Shown: positions 51,639 to 59,687 of the stretch, one piece after another
How the letters are laid out: every line of letters begins with the position of its first letter
Position numbering within the stretch: the first letter of the stretch is position 1
Origin: Rhodospirillales bacterium URHD0017
Lineage (GTDB): Bacteria; Pseudomonadota; Alphaproteobacteria; Reyranellales; Reyranellaceae
DNA: 64,000 nt
NCBI GenBank assembly: GCA_900110395.1
Contig: FODP01000021.1
Coordinates: 55,427 to 119,426, forward strand
Direction of reading: 5' to 3'
Notes under the pieces: model-generated
Seen by the model: only the letters and a program-made list of their open reading frames with translations
Told to the model about the DNA's origin: nothing
Database searches by the model: none
Position numbers and translations under genes: made by a program

Positions 51639-51662
51639 TGTCCCTTTTCCAACGGGAGGACA
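51639..51662 (+). promoter_or_regulatory. Possible SD hairpin before the serine hydrolase gene
   Basis: TGTCC (51639-51643) can pair with GGACA (51658-51662), covering the 3' part of the GGAGGA ribosome binding site of the gene at 51668. A short stem, so weak. TATAGT at 51600-51605 may be the -10 of the gene. Confidence 0.25.
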
Positions 51663-51667
51663 GGACG

Positions 51668-52978
51668 ATGGCTGACAACAAGCACGATCAAGCCAACAGC
51701 ACAGTCACACGCAGAACCGCAATCCAGGCCGGCGCCGGCGCCTTGCTGGCAACCGGCGTGCCCCTGTTCTGGGCGAGCGAGGCCCGGGCCGACAAGGCAA
51801 AGATCGACGCCGTGCTGAGCGGCGCGGTCAGCTCCGGCGATGTGCCCGGCGTCGTGGCGCTGGCCGCCGACGACAAGGGCGTGATCTACGAAGGCGCCTT
51901 CGGCAAGCGCAACCTGGTGACCGGTACCGCGATGACGGCGGACACCATGTTCTGGATCGCCTCGATGACCAAGGCGGTGACCTCGATCGCCGCCCTGCAG
52001 ATGGTCGAGCAGGGCAAGCTCAGTCTCGACAAGCCGATCAGCGACGTCGTGATGGAGCTGAGCGCCGCACAGGTGCTGGAGGGCTTCGACGCCGAGGGCA
52101 AGCCCAAGCTCCGGGCGCCCAAGCGGCCGATCACGCTCCGGCATCTGCTGACCCACACGGCGGGCTTCAGCTACGACCTGTGGAACAAGGACATCGAGCG
52201 CTACATGAAGGTGGCGAACGTGCCCGGCATCGGCTCCTGCAAGCTCGAGGCGCTCAAGGTGCCGATGATCGCCGACCCCGGCGAGAAGTGGGAGTACGGC
52301 ATCAACATCGACTGGGCCGGCAAGGCGGTGGAGCGCGTGAGCGGCCTGTCGCTCGACGGCTACATGCGCGAGCGCATCTTCACGCCGCTCGGCATGAAGG
52401 ACACCGGCTTCATCCTGCGGCCCGACCAGCTGGCGCGCGTGGCCAGCGTCCATGCCCGCGGCGCCGACGGCAAGCTCACCCCGATCGAGTTCGGCATGCC
52501 GCAGGCACCCGAGTTCTTCATGGGCGGCGGCGCGCTCTACTCGACCGGCCGCGACTACCTCACCTTCCTGCGCGCGCTTCTGGGCAACGGCAAGCTCGGC
52601 ACGGCGCAGATCCTGAAGCCCGAGACGGTCGCCCTGGCGAACAAGAACAGCATGGGCGACCTCAACGTCACCCTGCTCAAGACAGCGCAGCCCGACCTCA
52701 CCAACGATGCCGAGTTCTTCCCCGGCATGGTCAAGAAGTGGGGCCTGGCCTACATGATCAACACCCAGGACGTGCCCGGCAAACGCAGCGCCGGCAGCCT
52801 GGCCTGGGCCGGTCTCGCCAACACCTACTACTGGCTCGATCCCAAGAAGAAGGTGACCGGCGTGATCCTGACCCAGATCCTGCCCTTCGCCGACCCCAAG
52901 ACGCTGCAGGTCTTCGGTGACTTCGAGGCCGCGGTCTACCAGAACGGCCGGCCGCAGGCGGCAGCCAAGGCCGGATAG
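51668..52978 (+). CDS. Serine hydrolase, class C beta-lactamase/esterase (EstB) family, Tat-exported
   Basis: A 436-aa protein with a twin-arginine signal (VTRRTAIQAGAG) ending at EARAD (about 42). The S-x-x-K motif is S99-M-T-K102, the Tyr motif is in EKWEYGINIDW, and HTAGFSYDL and GGGALYSTGRDYLTFLRALL are family features. Such proteins are mostly esterases rather than beta-lactamases. A perfect hairpin follows. Promoter-like TATAGT is upstream. Confidence 0.87.
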   Translation: MADNKHDQANSTVTRRTAIQAGAGALLATGVPLFWASEARADKAKIDAVLSGAVSSGDVPGVVALAADDKGVIYEGAFGKRNLVTGTAMTADTMFWIASMTKAVTSIAALQMVEQGKLSLDKPISDVVMELSAAQVLEGFDAEGKPKLRAPKRPITLRHLLTHTAGFSYDLWNKDIERYMKVANVPGIGSCKLEALKVPMIADPGEKWEYGINIDWAGKAVERVSGLSLDGYMRERIFTPLGMKDTGFILRPDQLARVASVHARGADGKLTPIEFGMPQAPEFFMGGGALYSTGRDYLTFLRALLGNGKLGTAQILKPETVALANKNSMGDLNVTLLKTAQPDLTNDAEFFPGMVKKWGLAYMINTQDVPGKRSAGSLAWAGLANTYYWLDPKKKVTGVILTQILPFADPKTLQVFGDFEAAVYQNGRPQAAAKAG

Positions 52979-52996
52979 CTCTCGGCCCGGACGCTG

Positions 52997-53024
52997 AGGT
53001 AGGCGCGCCCATGCGCGCCTACCT
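52997..53024 (+). terminator. Terminator hairpin after the serine hydrolase
   Basis: AGGTAGGCGCGC (52997-53008) and GCGCGCCTACCT (53013-53024) form a perfect 12-bp stem with loop CCAT, 19 nt after the stop codon. Confidence 0.7.
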
Positions 53025-53119
53025 GGCTTGTTGCCGGCTCATCGATTATCTGCCGCGCGAGTACAACTGCAGACGACTTTCAGGCATTGGATGGTTCAGT
53101 CTTCATTTGGCGTCCGGCA

Positions 53120-53293
53120 ATGTCGGACAATGAACAGGCACGAAGCGAGGCAGGCGACAAGCGTGAGCTCGCCGCCCTTGTTCGGCGAGTCGCCGCCACG
53201 ATGTCCTTGAAGGCAGACAGGGAGGCCTTGCTGGCGCAGGCTGCCGCAATAGAGGCTGAGGCAGAGAGACTCGAGAGCGAGCAACAGGGCTGA
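53120..53293 (+). CDS. Small hypothetical protein, helical
   Basis: A 57-aa acidic, Ala/Glu-rich protein (MSDNEQARSEAGDKRELA...) predicted as two helices: ELAALVRRVAATMS and ADREALLAQAAAIEAEAERL. Similar short proteins occur widely in alphaproteobacteria without known function. No strong SD, so moderate confidence. It ends just before the candidate sRNA promoter. Confidence 0.5.
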   Translation: MSDNEQARSEAGDKRELAALVRRVAATMSLKADREALLAQAAAIEAEAERLESEQQG

Positions 53294-53303
53294 CGGCGAA
53301 AAT

Positions 53304-53342
53304 ACCGTAGTTATTGACAAATACTGCGGTGATTGATATGCT
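53304..53342 (+). promoter_or_regulatory. Near-consensus promoter with an operator-like dyad over the -35
   Basis: TTGACA (53314-53319), 17-bp spacer, TATGCT (53337-53342): the best sigma70 promoter in the window. ACCGTAGT (53304-53311) and ACTGCGGT (53323-53330) form a dyad, one mismatch, centred on the -35 box, the layout of a repressor site. No protein-coding start with an SD follows. Confidence 0.65.
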
Positions 53343-53348
53343 GGCCCG

Positions 53349-53502
53349 TTGGCTTTTGCTCTATGCATCGTTCATCTGACGACAGTGCAGGCGGGAATGC
53401 CTGGGGGAGCAGCGTGCCCATGCGACGGCATGCGTTTCTCCAGGTCCGCCAGCAGGCCCGCGCGCGCGCCAAGACCCCTAGCCATTGGGGTCCGGTCTTT
53501 TG
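53349..53502 (+). ncRNA. Candidate small RNA, about 154 nt
   Basis: The stretch from the predicted start (about 53349) to a terminator has no credible ORF but folds well: TTGGC (53349-53353) with GCCAG (53448-53452), TCGT/ACGA (53368-53371/53379-53382), CAGGC/GCCTG (53388-53392/53399-53403), CATGC/GCATG (53419-53423/53428-53432). The end is stem GACCCC (53473-53478)/GGGGTC (53487-53492) followed by CGGTCTTTT. It does not look like tmRNA, SRP RNA, RNase P or a clear 6S RNA. The 126 bp after it hold no gene. Confidence 0.5.
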
Positions 53503-53628
53503 CTCAACACCACGCTCTCTGTCGGAAATACCGGGAATGCCGGAAAGTCCCATTTCTGCTGGCAGTGCATGCATCCAAGGTGGGCGCGGAGGGGGTAGCG
53601 CAAACTGCGGGAAATGCGGGAATTCGAC

Positions 53629-54771
53629 CTAGGCCGCCAGCTCCAGGATCTCCTTCACCTCTGCCGGCCCGTCGATCTTGCGCGGATTGCGCGGCACCCA
53701 CGGCGTGCCCATGGCCTGCTGGGCGATGCGATCGAAATGCTCCTTGCCGATCTTCACCTCGGAGAGGCTGCGCGGCATGCCGAGGCCGCGGATGAAATTG
53801 TCTAAAACGTCGCCGGCGTCCTTGCCGGGATGGCCCATGGCGTTGGCGATCAGCGCCTGGCGGTCGGCGTTGGCCGATTTGTTCCAGCGCATCACCCAGG
53901 GCAGCATGATGCAGGAGGTGTGGCCGTGCGGCACGTCGAACACCGCGCCCAGCACGTAGCCGATGCCGTGGCTCGCCCCCATCGGCACGCCGGCCGCCAG
54001 CCCGCCCATCGACAGCCACGAGCCGATCTGGCAATCGAGCCGCGCCCGCATGTCCGTGGGATCGGCCTTCACCTTGGGCAGGCCGCGCGCCAGCAGCGCG
54101 AGACCATGCAGGGCCGAGGCATTGGTGAACTCCGTCGACTCGTTGGAGCACACGCCCTCGACGCAGTGATCGACGGCGCGGATGCCAGTCGACAGGAACA
54201 GCCACATCGGCGTGTGGCGCGTCACCTCGGGATCGAGGATGACGGCCTGCGGGATGGTGAGCGGATGGCGGTACAGCTCTTTGACCTTGGTCGCCTCGTT
54301 GGTGACGCCGGCGATGCCGGAGAACTCGCCGGCCGACAGCGTGGTCGGGATCGAGACCTGGCGCACCGTCGGCGCCTTCACGTCGGCGTTGCGCACCTTG
54401 TCGAGGCCCTCGACCGTGGTGATGTCGTTGGCGAGGCAGAGCTGGACGGCCTTGGCGCCGTCGGTGATCGAGCCGCCGCCCAGGGTGACGATCAGATCGG
54501 CCTTGGCCTCGCGTGCCTGCGCCGCGGCGGCGATGACTGCCGAGCGTGGCGAGTGTGCCGGCATCTTGTCGAAGGTGCCGACGCATTTGTTGCCGAGCGC
54601 GCGGCGGACCGCCTCGACCTCGTCGGTCTGGCGGTTGAGCGTGCCGCTCACCATCAGGAAGACGCGTTGGGCGCCGTGGGCTTTCACCACCTCGGCGACC
54701 GACTGGGCAGCCGGCTTGCCGTAGTGGACTTCCTCCATGTCGGTAAAAACGACGCGGCCTGATGTCAGCAT
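53629..54771 (-). CDS. Iron-containing alcohol dehydrogenase, maleylacetate-reductase-like
   Basis: A 380-aa NAD(P)-dependent dehydrogenase. Cofactor motif LGGGSITDGAK near residue 95; iron ligands in IRAVDHCVEGV, GASHGIGY and VPHGHTS. Length and the missing C-terminal extension suit the maleylacetate reductase/Fe-ADH group. ATG 54771 has GGAG upstream. Divergent from the M20 peptidase gene (107 bp). Substrate unknown. Confidence 0.86.
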   Translation of the reverse strand: MLTSGRVVFTDMEEVHYGKPAAQSVAEVVKAHGAQRVFLMVSGTLNRQTDEVEAVRRALGNKCVGTFDKMPAHSPRSAVIAAAAQAREAKADLIVTLGGGSITDGAKAVQLCLANDITTVEGLDKVRNADVKAPTVRQVSIPTTLSAGEFSGIAGVTNEATKVKELYRHPLTIPQAVILDPEVTRHTPMWLFLSTGIRAVDHCVEGVCSNESTEFTNASALHGLALLARGLPKVKADPTDMRARLDCQIGSWLSMGGLAAGVPMGASHGIGYVLGAVFDVPHGHTSCIMLPWVMRWNKSANADRQALIANAMGHPGKDAGDVLDNFIRGLGMPRSLSEVKIGKEHFDRIAQQAMGTPWVPRNPRKIDGPAEVKEILELAA

Positions 54772-54878
54772 TGTTGGCTCCTGGTCTTTTAGTCCTCCCC
54801 ATCGCACCTGCGGCGCGATGGGGAGGCACCTGATGCCGATATTTTGCTATCGTGGCGGCGAAAGGCACGGGAAAAATC

Positions 54879-56282
54879 ATGAGCAGCACGACGGGATCAC
54901 GGGACGGCGCCATCGCGCGCGCGGAAAAGTATTTCGACGATGGCGGCTTTCTGGCCGAGCTGCAGCGCCGGGTGGCGATACCGACGACCAGCCAGGAGAA
55001 GGATTCCATGCCCGCCCTGCAGGAGTACGTCTCGGGCGAGATGAGCCAGTCGCTGCAGAAGTTGGGCTACGACTGCACCGTGCTGCCCAACCCGCGCGCC
55101 GAGTACGGCCCGTTCCTGATCGCGCGCCGCGTCGAGGACAAGGCCTTGCCGACCGTGCTGACCTACGGCCACGGCGACGTGATCCGTGGCCAGGAGGAAC
55201 AGTGGCGCCAGGGCCTGTCGCCCTGGAAGATCGTGATCGAAGGCGACCGCATGTACGGCCGCGGCACGGCCGACAACAAGGGCCAGCACACCATCAACAT
55301 CGCGGCACTCGCCTGCGTGCTCGAGGAGCGCGGCTCGCTCGGCTTCAACTCGACCGTCCTGATCGAGACCGGCGAGGAGACCGGCTCGCCGGGCCTGGCC
55401 GACTTCTGCAAGGCCAACAAGGCGGCGCTGAAGGCCGACGCGCTGATCGGCTCGGATGGGCCCCGGCTCGACCACCGGCGGCCGACCATCTTCGGCGGCA
55501 CGCGCGGCACCTTGAACTTCAACCTCAAGCTCACGATGCGCGAGGGCGGCCATCACTCGGGCAACTGGGGCGGGCTTCTGTCCAACCCCGGCATCATCAT
55601 GGCCCATGCGCTCGCCACCATCACCGACCGGCGCGGCCAGATCAAAGTGCCGGAATGGCGGCCCAAGACCCTCACCAACTCGGTGCGGGCGGCGCTGGCC
55701 GACGCGCATATCGATGCGGGCGAGGGTGCCCCGACCATCGATCCCAACTGGGGCGAGGAGAAGCTCACGCCGGTCGAGCGCGTGTTCGGCTGGAACAGCT
55801 TCGAGGTCCTGGCCTTCAAGACCGGCAATCCCGACCGGCCGGTCAACGCGATCCCGCCCAGCGCCATTGCCTACTGCCAGCTGCGCTTCGTGGTCGGCAC
55901 CGATCCGCATGAGATCATCCCGGCGCTGCGCCGCCATCTCGATCGGCACGGCTTCGAGATGATCGAGCTCGAGCAGGCGCGCGACGTGATCATGAGTGCG
56001 ACCCGCCTCGACCCGGAAAACCCGTGGGCCAAGTTCGCCGCCGCCTCGATCGAAAAGACGGGCGGCCAGAAGCCCAACATGCTGCCCAACCTCGGCGGCT
56101 CGCTGCCCAACGAGGTCTTCACCGACATCCTGGGCATGCCGACCGTCTGGGTGCCGCATTCCTACGCCGCCTGCTCGCAGCATGCGCCCAACGAGCACCT
56201 GCTGGCCCCGGTGGCCCGGGAGGGGCTGCGGCTCATGACCGGCATCTTCTGGGACCTCGGCGCGAACGGCCGTCCGGGGTAA
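54879..56282 (+). CDS. M20 family metallopeptidase
   Basis: A 467-aa zinc peptidase/deacylase. Metal ligands lie in YGHGDVI (His), RGTADNKGQH (Asp), ETGEETGSPG (catalytic Glu and Glu ligand), and a C-terminal His in CSQHAPNEH. The lid domain is in the middle (about 205-350). GTG 54852 is an alternative start. Members hydrolyse dipeptides or N-carbamoyl/acyl amino acids. The next gene begins 10 bp after the stop. Confidence 0.87.
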   Translation: MSSTTGSRDGAIARAEKYFDDGGFLAELQRRVAIPTTSQEKDSMPALQEYVSGEMSQSLQKLGYDCTVLPNPRAEYGPFLIARRVEDKALPTVLTYGHGDVIRGQEEQWRQGLSPWKIVIEGDRMYGRGTADNKGQHTINIAALACVLEERGSLGFNSTVLIETGEETGSPGLADFCKANKAALKADALIGSDGPRLDHRRPTIFGGTRGTLNFNLKLTMREGGHHSGNWGGLLSNPGIIMAHALATITDRRGQIKVPEWRPKTLTNSVRAALADAHIDAGEGAPTIDPNWGEEKLTPVERVFGWNSFEVLAFKTGNPDRPVNAIPPSAIAYCQLRFVVGTDPHEIIPALRRHLDRHGFEMIELEQARDVIMSATRLDPENPWAKFAAASIEKTGGQKPNMLPNLGGSLPNEVFTDILGMPTVWVPHSYAACSQHAPNEHLLAPVAREGLRLMTGIFWDLGANGRPG

Positions 56283-56292
56283 ACTCCGGCCG

Positions 56293-56850
56293 ATGCTTTC
56301 GCCCGACGAGGCCGCCAACCTGATCGAGGCCATCGCGGCCCGCCGGGACCGCGCGGCCTTTGCCAGCCTGTTCCGCCACTACGCCCCGCGCGTAAAGGCC
56401 TTCATCATGCGCGGCGGCACCGATGCAGAAACCGCGCAGGAAGTGGCCCAGGAAGCCCTGATAATGGTATGGCGCAAGGCCGCGAGCTTCGATCGCGGGC
56501 GGGCCTCGGCCGCCACCTGGATCTACACCATCGCCCGCAACAAGCGGATCGACCTGGCCCGGCGGGCCGCCCGGCCGGCGATCGAAACCGAGGACTGGCT
56601 GACGGTATTTGCGCCCGAAGAGGCCGATGCCGACAAATCCGTCCTGGCGGGACAAACGTATACCCGGGTGAAGGAACTTTTAGGCGGCCTCTCAGCCGAT
56701 CAATTGGTGGTGATCCAGAAAGCGTTTTTCGAGGACAAGACCCACACCGCCATCGCCGAGGAGCTGAAGCTGCCGCTTGGAACCGTGAAGTCGCGCATTC
56801 GCCTGGCCCTCGGGCGGTTGCGGGAAGCGTTGGAGAAAGACGAGTCATGA
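56293..56850 (+). CDS. ECF sigma factor (RpoE of the RpoE-ChrR type)
   Basis: A 185-aa sigma70-family ECF factor. Region 2 (about 25-100) has AQEVAQEALIMVWRKAASFD and ATWIYTIARNKRIDLARR; region 4 (about 125-180) has FFEDKTHTAIAEELKLPLGTVKSRIRLALGRL. It overlaps the ChrR-like gene by 4 nt (ATGA), the usual arrangement for the singlet-oxygen-responsive ECF11 pair. It would drive photo-oxidative stress genes when released from ChrR. Confidence 0.88.
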   Translation: MLSPDEAANLIEAIAARRDRAAFASLFRHYAPRVKAFIMRGGTDAETAQEVAQEALIMVWRKAASFDRGRASAATWIYTIARNKRIDLARRAARPAIETEDWLTVFAPEEADADKSVLAGQTYTRVKELLGGLSADQLVVIQKAFFEDKTHTAIAEELKLPLGTVKSRIRLALGRLREALEKDES

Positions 56851-57494
56851 GCCATCCGGCCCCCGAAGAGCTGCTGCTGGACTACGCCGCCGGCGCGCTT
56901 GCCGCGGGCCCGGCGCTGGCCGTGGCCCTGCATGTGGCGCTCGATCCCGCCGCCCGTCGCACGGTGGAGCGGCTGGGCGTGCTGGGCGGCGCGCTGATGG
57001 AAGGCGAAGGGGAGGTGCCGTTCGACGAGGCATTGCTGGAGAGCACGCTGGCGCGCCTCGATGGCGTTGGCGTTGAGCCGAAGCCCGCGCCCTACGTGCC
57101 GCGGCCGGGCTTCGAATGGGCGCCGGCACCGCTTGCGCCCTATCTCGCAGCACAGCCGAACTGGAAGCGCGTGTTCGGCGGCTTCGAGGAGATGCGGCTC
57201 GGCCTGCCGGGCGAGCATCGCGTGTCGCTGCTGCGGCTCGAGCCCGGGCGCGGCCTGCCGATGCATCGCCATGCCGGCGAGGAGTTCACCGTCGTCCTGC
57301 AGGGCGGCTACACCGATTCAACCGGCAACTACGGGGTTGGCGATTTCGCCGTCGGTCCGGGGCCCGAGCAGCACGAACCGATCGCCGATCCTGGCGAGCC
57401 GTGCGTCGCCCTGATCGTCATCGAAAAGCCCATCGTGCTAACGGGCCCTTTCGGCCGATTTCTTAATCCGCTGGTACGGCGTGGGGTGATCTGA
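56847..57494 (+). CDS. ChrR-like cupin anti-sigma factor lacking the zinc cysteines
   Basis: A 215-aa protein. The N-terminal anti-sigma domain has EELLLDYAAGALAAGPALA and H29, but the usual H-x3-C-x2-C zinc motif reads HVALDPAAR, so both Cys are replaced (D33, A36). The C-terminal cupin keeps its metal ligands in PMHRHAGEEF and a later His in EQHEP. In ChrR the zinc holds the sigma-binding domain together and the cupin is needed for the singlet oxygen response. This variant may bind sigma without zinc. Confidence 0.83.
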   Translation: MSHPAPEELLLDYAAGALAAGPALAVALHVALDPAARRTVERLGVLGGALMEGEGEVPFDEALLESTLARLDGVGVEPKPAPYVPRPGFEWAPAPLAPYLAAQPNWKRVFGGFEEMRLGLPGEHRVSLLRLEPGRGLPMHRHAGEEFTVVLQGGYTDSTGNYGVGDFAVGPGPEQHEPIADPGEPCVALIVIEKPIVLTGPFGRFLNPLVRRGVI

Positions 57495-57514
57495 CAGTTT
57501 CCCCTCTTCGTGTT

Positions 57515-57539
57515 CCTCTCCCCCTAGCGGAGGAGAGGA
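57515..57539. repeat. Family B hairpin repeat
   Basis: CCTCTCCCCCT-AGC-GGAGGAGAGG, one imperfect pair, between the chrR-like gene and the CMD gene. Its 5' arm can also pair with GGGAGAG, the ribosome binding site of the next gene. Confidence 0.82.
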
Positions 57540-57558
57540 GCGATGAGAGGGAGAGCCG

Positions 57559-58107
57559 ATGCCGCGCATTCCGTACTACGAAGTCGAAAACGCCACCGGC
57601 AAGCACGCCGAGTTTCTCGACAAGCTGAAGCCGCATTTGAACATCTACCGCATGCTGGCGAACTCCGAGGCGGGGCTGAAGGGCTTCATCCGCATGGGCA
57701 ACGCGCTGCTCTATCGCTGCGAGCTCGATGCCGGCTTGCGCGAGCTCGCGATCCTGCGTGTCGGCCGCCTGAGCCGTGCCGCCTACGAGGTCTTCCAGCA
57801 CGAGCGCATCGCCCGCGAGGCCGGCGTGGCAGAGGAAAAGATCGCCGCCCTGCGTGACGCCACCATCGAGGCGCCGGCCTTCACCGACAGCGAGAAGGCC
57901 GTGCTGCGCTACACCGACGACGTCGTGCGCAACGTCAAGGCGTCGGACAAGACCCTGAAGGCGGTCCAGGCGTTCCTGACGCCGGGCGCGGTGGTCGAGC
58001 TCACGCTCACCATCGGCTACTACATGATGGTCTGCCGCCTGCTCGAGACCACCGGCGTCGAGGGCGAGGAAGGCCAGGCCGAGTGGCTGAAGACGGCCAA
58101 GCTGTAG
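57559..58107 (+). CDS. Carboxymuconolactone decarboxylase (AhpD-like) family protein
   Basis: A 182-aa helical protein. RELAILRVGRLSRAAYEVFQHERIAREAG is the CMD core, ending in the conserved His. The redox CxxC of AhpD is absent (AYEVFQH), so it is not a peroxidase partner; many such proteins are unassigned. GAGGGAGAG upstream of ATG. It sits 10 bp before the M81 gene and may share its transcript. Confidence 0.85.
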   Translation: MPRIPYYEVENATGKHAEFLDKLKPHLNIYRMLANSEAGLKGFIRMGNALLYRCELDAGLRELAILRVGRLSRAAYEVFQHERIAREAGVAEEKIAALRDATIEAPAFTDSEKAVLRYTDDVVRNVKASDKTLKAVQAFLTPGAVVELTLTIGYYMMVCRLLETTGVEGEEGQAEWLKTAKL

Positions 58108-58117
58108 AGGTTTCGTA

Positions 58118-59635
58118 ATGGCGTACCGCGTCTTGATCGCGCAGTTCATGCACGAGACCAACACGTTCTCGAAGCTGCCGACCACGCTCGATGACTACAG
58201 GAAGCGCTGGCTGATCGAGGGCGAGGCGATGGTGCCGCGCTTCACCGGCACGAAGAACGAGATCGGCGGCTACATCGACGCGGTGAAGAGGTACGGCTGG
58301 CAGCCGGTGTGGGCGGGTGCGGCCAACGCCACGCCGTCGGGCAAGCTCACCAGAGAAACCTGGGAGACGATCCGCGACATGATCGTCAATGCCGCCAGGA
58401 AGGCGGGCAAGCTCGACGGCATCTGTCTCTCGCTGCACGGCGCCATGGTGAGCGAGACGGAGGACGACGCCGAGGGCGCGCTGCTCGAACTGCTGCGCGG
58501 CGTCGTCGGACCGGATGTACCGATCGCCACGACGCTCGACCTGCACGCCAATGCCACGGTCCGCATGGCTAAAAACGCCAACGCGCTGGTGAGCTATCGC
58601 ACCTATCCGCACATCGACGGCTACGAGCGCGCCGTGCAGGCGGCCGCGCTGGTGCAGGCGGCGATGGAGGGCAAGAAGAAGCCGCGCTGCCTCCTGATGC
58701 AGCCCGCCATGCTGGAAGGGGCCGAGCACGGCCGCACGACCCAGCCCGGCCTGATGCTCGACCTTTTAGCCAAGGCCGACAGCTTCGAGAAGGAAGCGGG
58801 CATCGACGTCGTCAGCATCCAGGCGGGCTTCACCTGGGCGGACATTCCCTACACTGGTCCGTCGATTGCGGTCAGCCACGAGGCCGGTGCCGAGCCGCGC
58901 GCCAAGGCGATCGCGGCTGAACTCATCGACGAGATCTGGCGGCGGCGCGAGGAGGGGGCGAAGTCCTACTATCGCCCGATCGCCGATGGCATCGCCGCGG
59001 CGAAAGCCGGCGTCGGCAAGAAGGGCCCGCTGGTCATCGCCGACGGCACCGACAATCCCGGTGGCGGCGGTTACAACGACACCACGCCGGTCTTGAAGGC
59101 GCTGATCGATGCCGGCATCGAGAACGTCGCCTTCGGCACCATCTACGATCCCGGCGCCGTGCAGCAGGCGATCAAGGCAGGCGTCGGCGCGGAGATCGAG
59201 GTGAGTCTCGGCGGCCACACCGATCCGGCGATGGGCGCACCGATCAAGGCCCGGGCGATCGTGAAGATGCTGTCGGACGGCAGCTTCAGGAATGACGGGC
59301 CGATGAACGCCGGCGTGGAGACTTCCATGGGGCCGACGGCGGTGCTGCGCATCGGCGGCATCGACGTGGTGACGATCTCCAACCGCATCCAGACCATCGA
59401 CCTGCAGGTATTCCTGAGCCAGGGCATCGATCCCACGGCCAAGAGCGTGCTGGTGGTGAAGAGCGTGCAGCATTACCGCGCCGCCTACGCGCCGATCGCG
59501 CGCGAGATCGTGCTGGTCGATTCCGGCGGCATCTGCTCGCCCGACATCGCGCGGCTCAAGTTCACCAAGCTGCGTCGGCCGATCTGGCCGTTCGACGGCA
59601 TCAACGATCCTTACGCCGGGCTTAAACCCGTCTAG
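58118..59635 (+). CDS. M81 family metallopeptidase (MlrC-like)
   Basis: A 505-aa protein of the M81/MlrC family: FMHETNTFSKLPTTL at the N-terminus, LDGICLSLHGAMVSE and TTLDLHANAT (metal-binding His/Asp), YRTYPHIDGYERA, and the C-terminal MlrC domain from about 295 with DGTDNPGGGGYNDTT. MlrC acts last in microcystin degradation in Sphingomonas, but most relatives have other peptide or amide substrates. Start MAYRVLIAQ at 58118. Confidence 0.88.
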   Translation: MAYRVLIAQFMHETNTFSKLPTTLDDYRKRWLIEGEAMVPRFTGTKNEIGGYIDAVKRYGWQPVWAGAANATPSGKLTRETWETIRDMIVNAARKAGKLDGICLSLHGAMVSETEDDAEGALLELLRGVVGPDVPIATTLDLHANATVRMAKNANALVSYRTYPHIDGYERAVQAAALVQAAMEGKKKPRCLLMQPAMLEGAEHGRTTQPGLMLDLLAKADSFEKEAGIDVVSIQAGFTWADIPYTGPSIAVSHEAGAEPRAKAIAAELIDEIWRRREEGAKSYYRPIADGIAAAKAGVGKKGPLVIADGTDNPGGGGYNDTTPVLKALIDAGIENVAFGTIYDPGAVQQAIKAGVGAEIEVSLGGHTDPAMGAPIKARAIVKMLSDGSFRNDGPMNAGVETSMGPTAVLRIGGIDVVTISNRIQTIDLQVFLSQGIDPTAKSVLVVKSVQHYRAAYAPIAREIVLVDSGGICSPDIARLKFTKLRRPIWPFDGINDPYAGLKPV

Positions 59636-59652
59636 CAACCTTTGGCCATAAT

Positions 59653-59680
59653 CCGGCGTTAGCGTGGGTCACGCCGGAGG
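59653..59680 (+). promoter_or_regulatory. Hairpin touching the SD of the following gene
   Basis: CCGGCGT (59653-59659) pairs with ACGCCGG (59671-59677). The next bases AGG complete the ribosome binding site GGAGG (59676-59680) for the TTG start at 59688, so the SD is partly enclosed. Confidence 0.35.
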
Positions 59681-59687
59681 ATGGTGC

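Noticed and set aside
53349..53795. 148-aa open frame through the candidate sRNA
   Set aside because: It would need a TTG start at the transcription start, has no SD, includes the terminator-like stem, and runs into the antisense of the ADH gene.
53504..55009. 501-aa open frame on the - strand
   Set aside because: It covers the Fe-ADH gene in another frame. Its Arg/Gly-rich sequence has no motif, whereas the Fe-ADH frame has all iron ligands.
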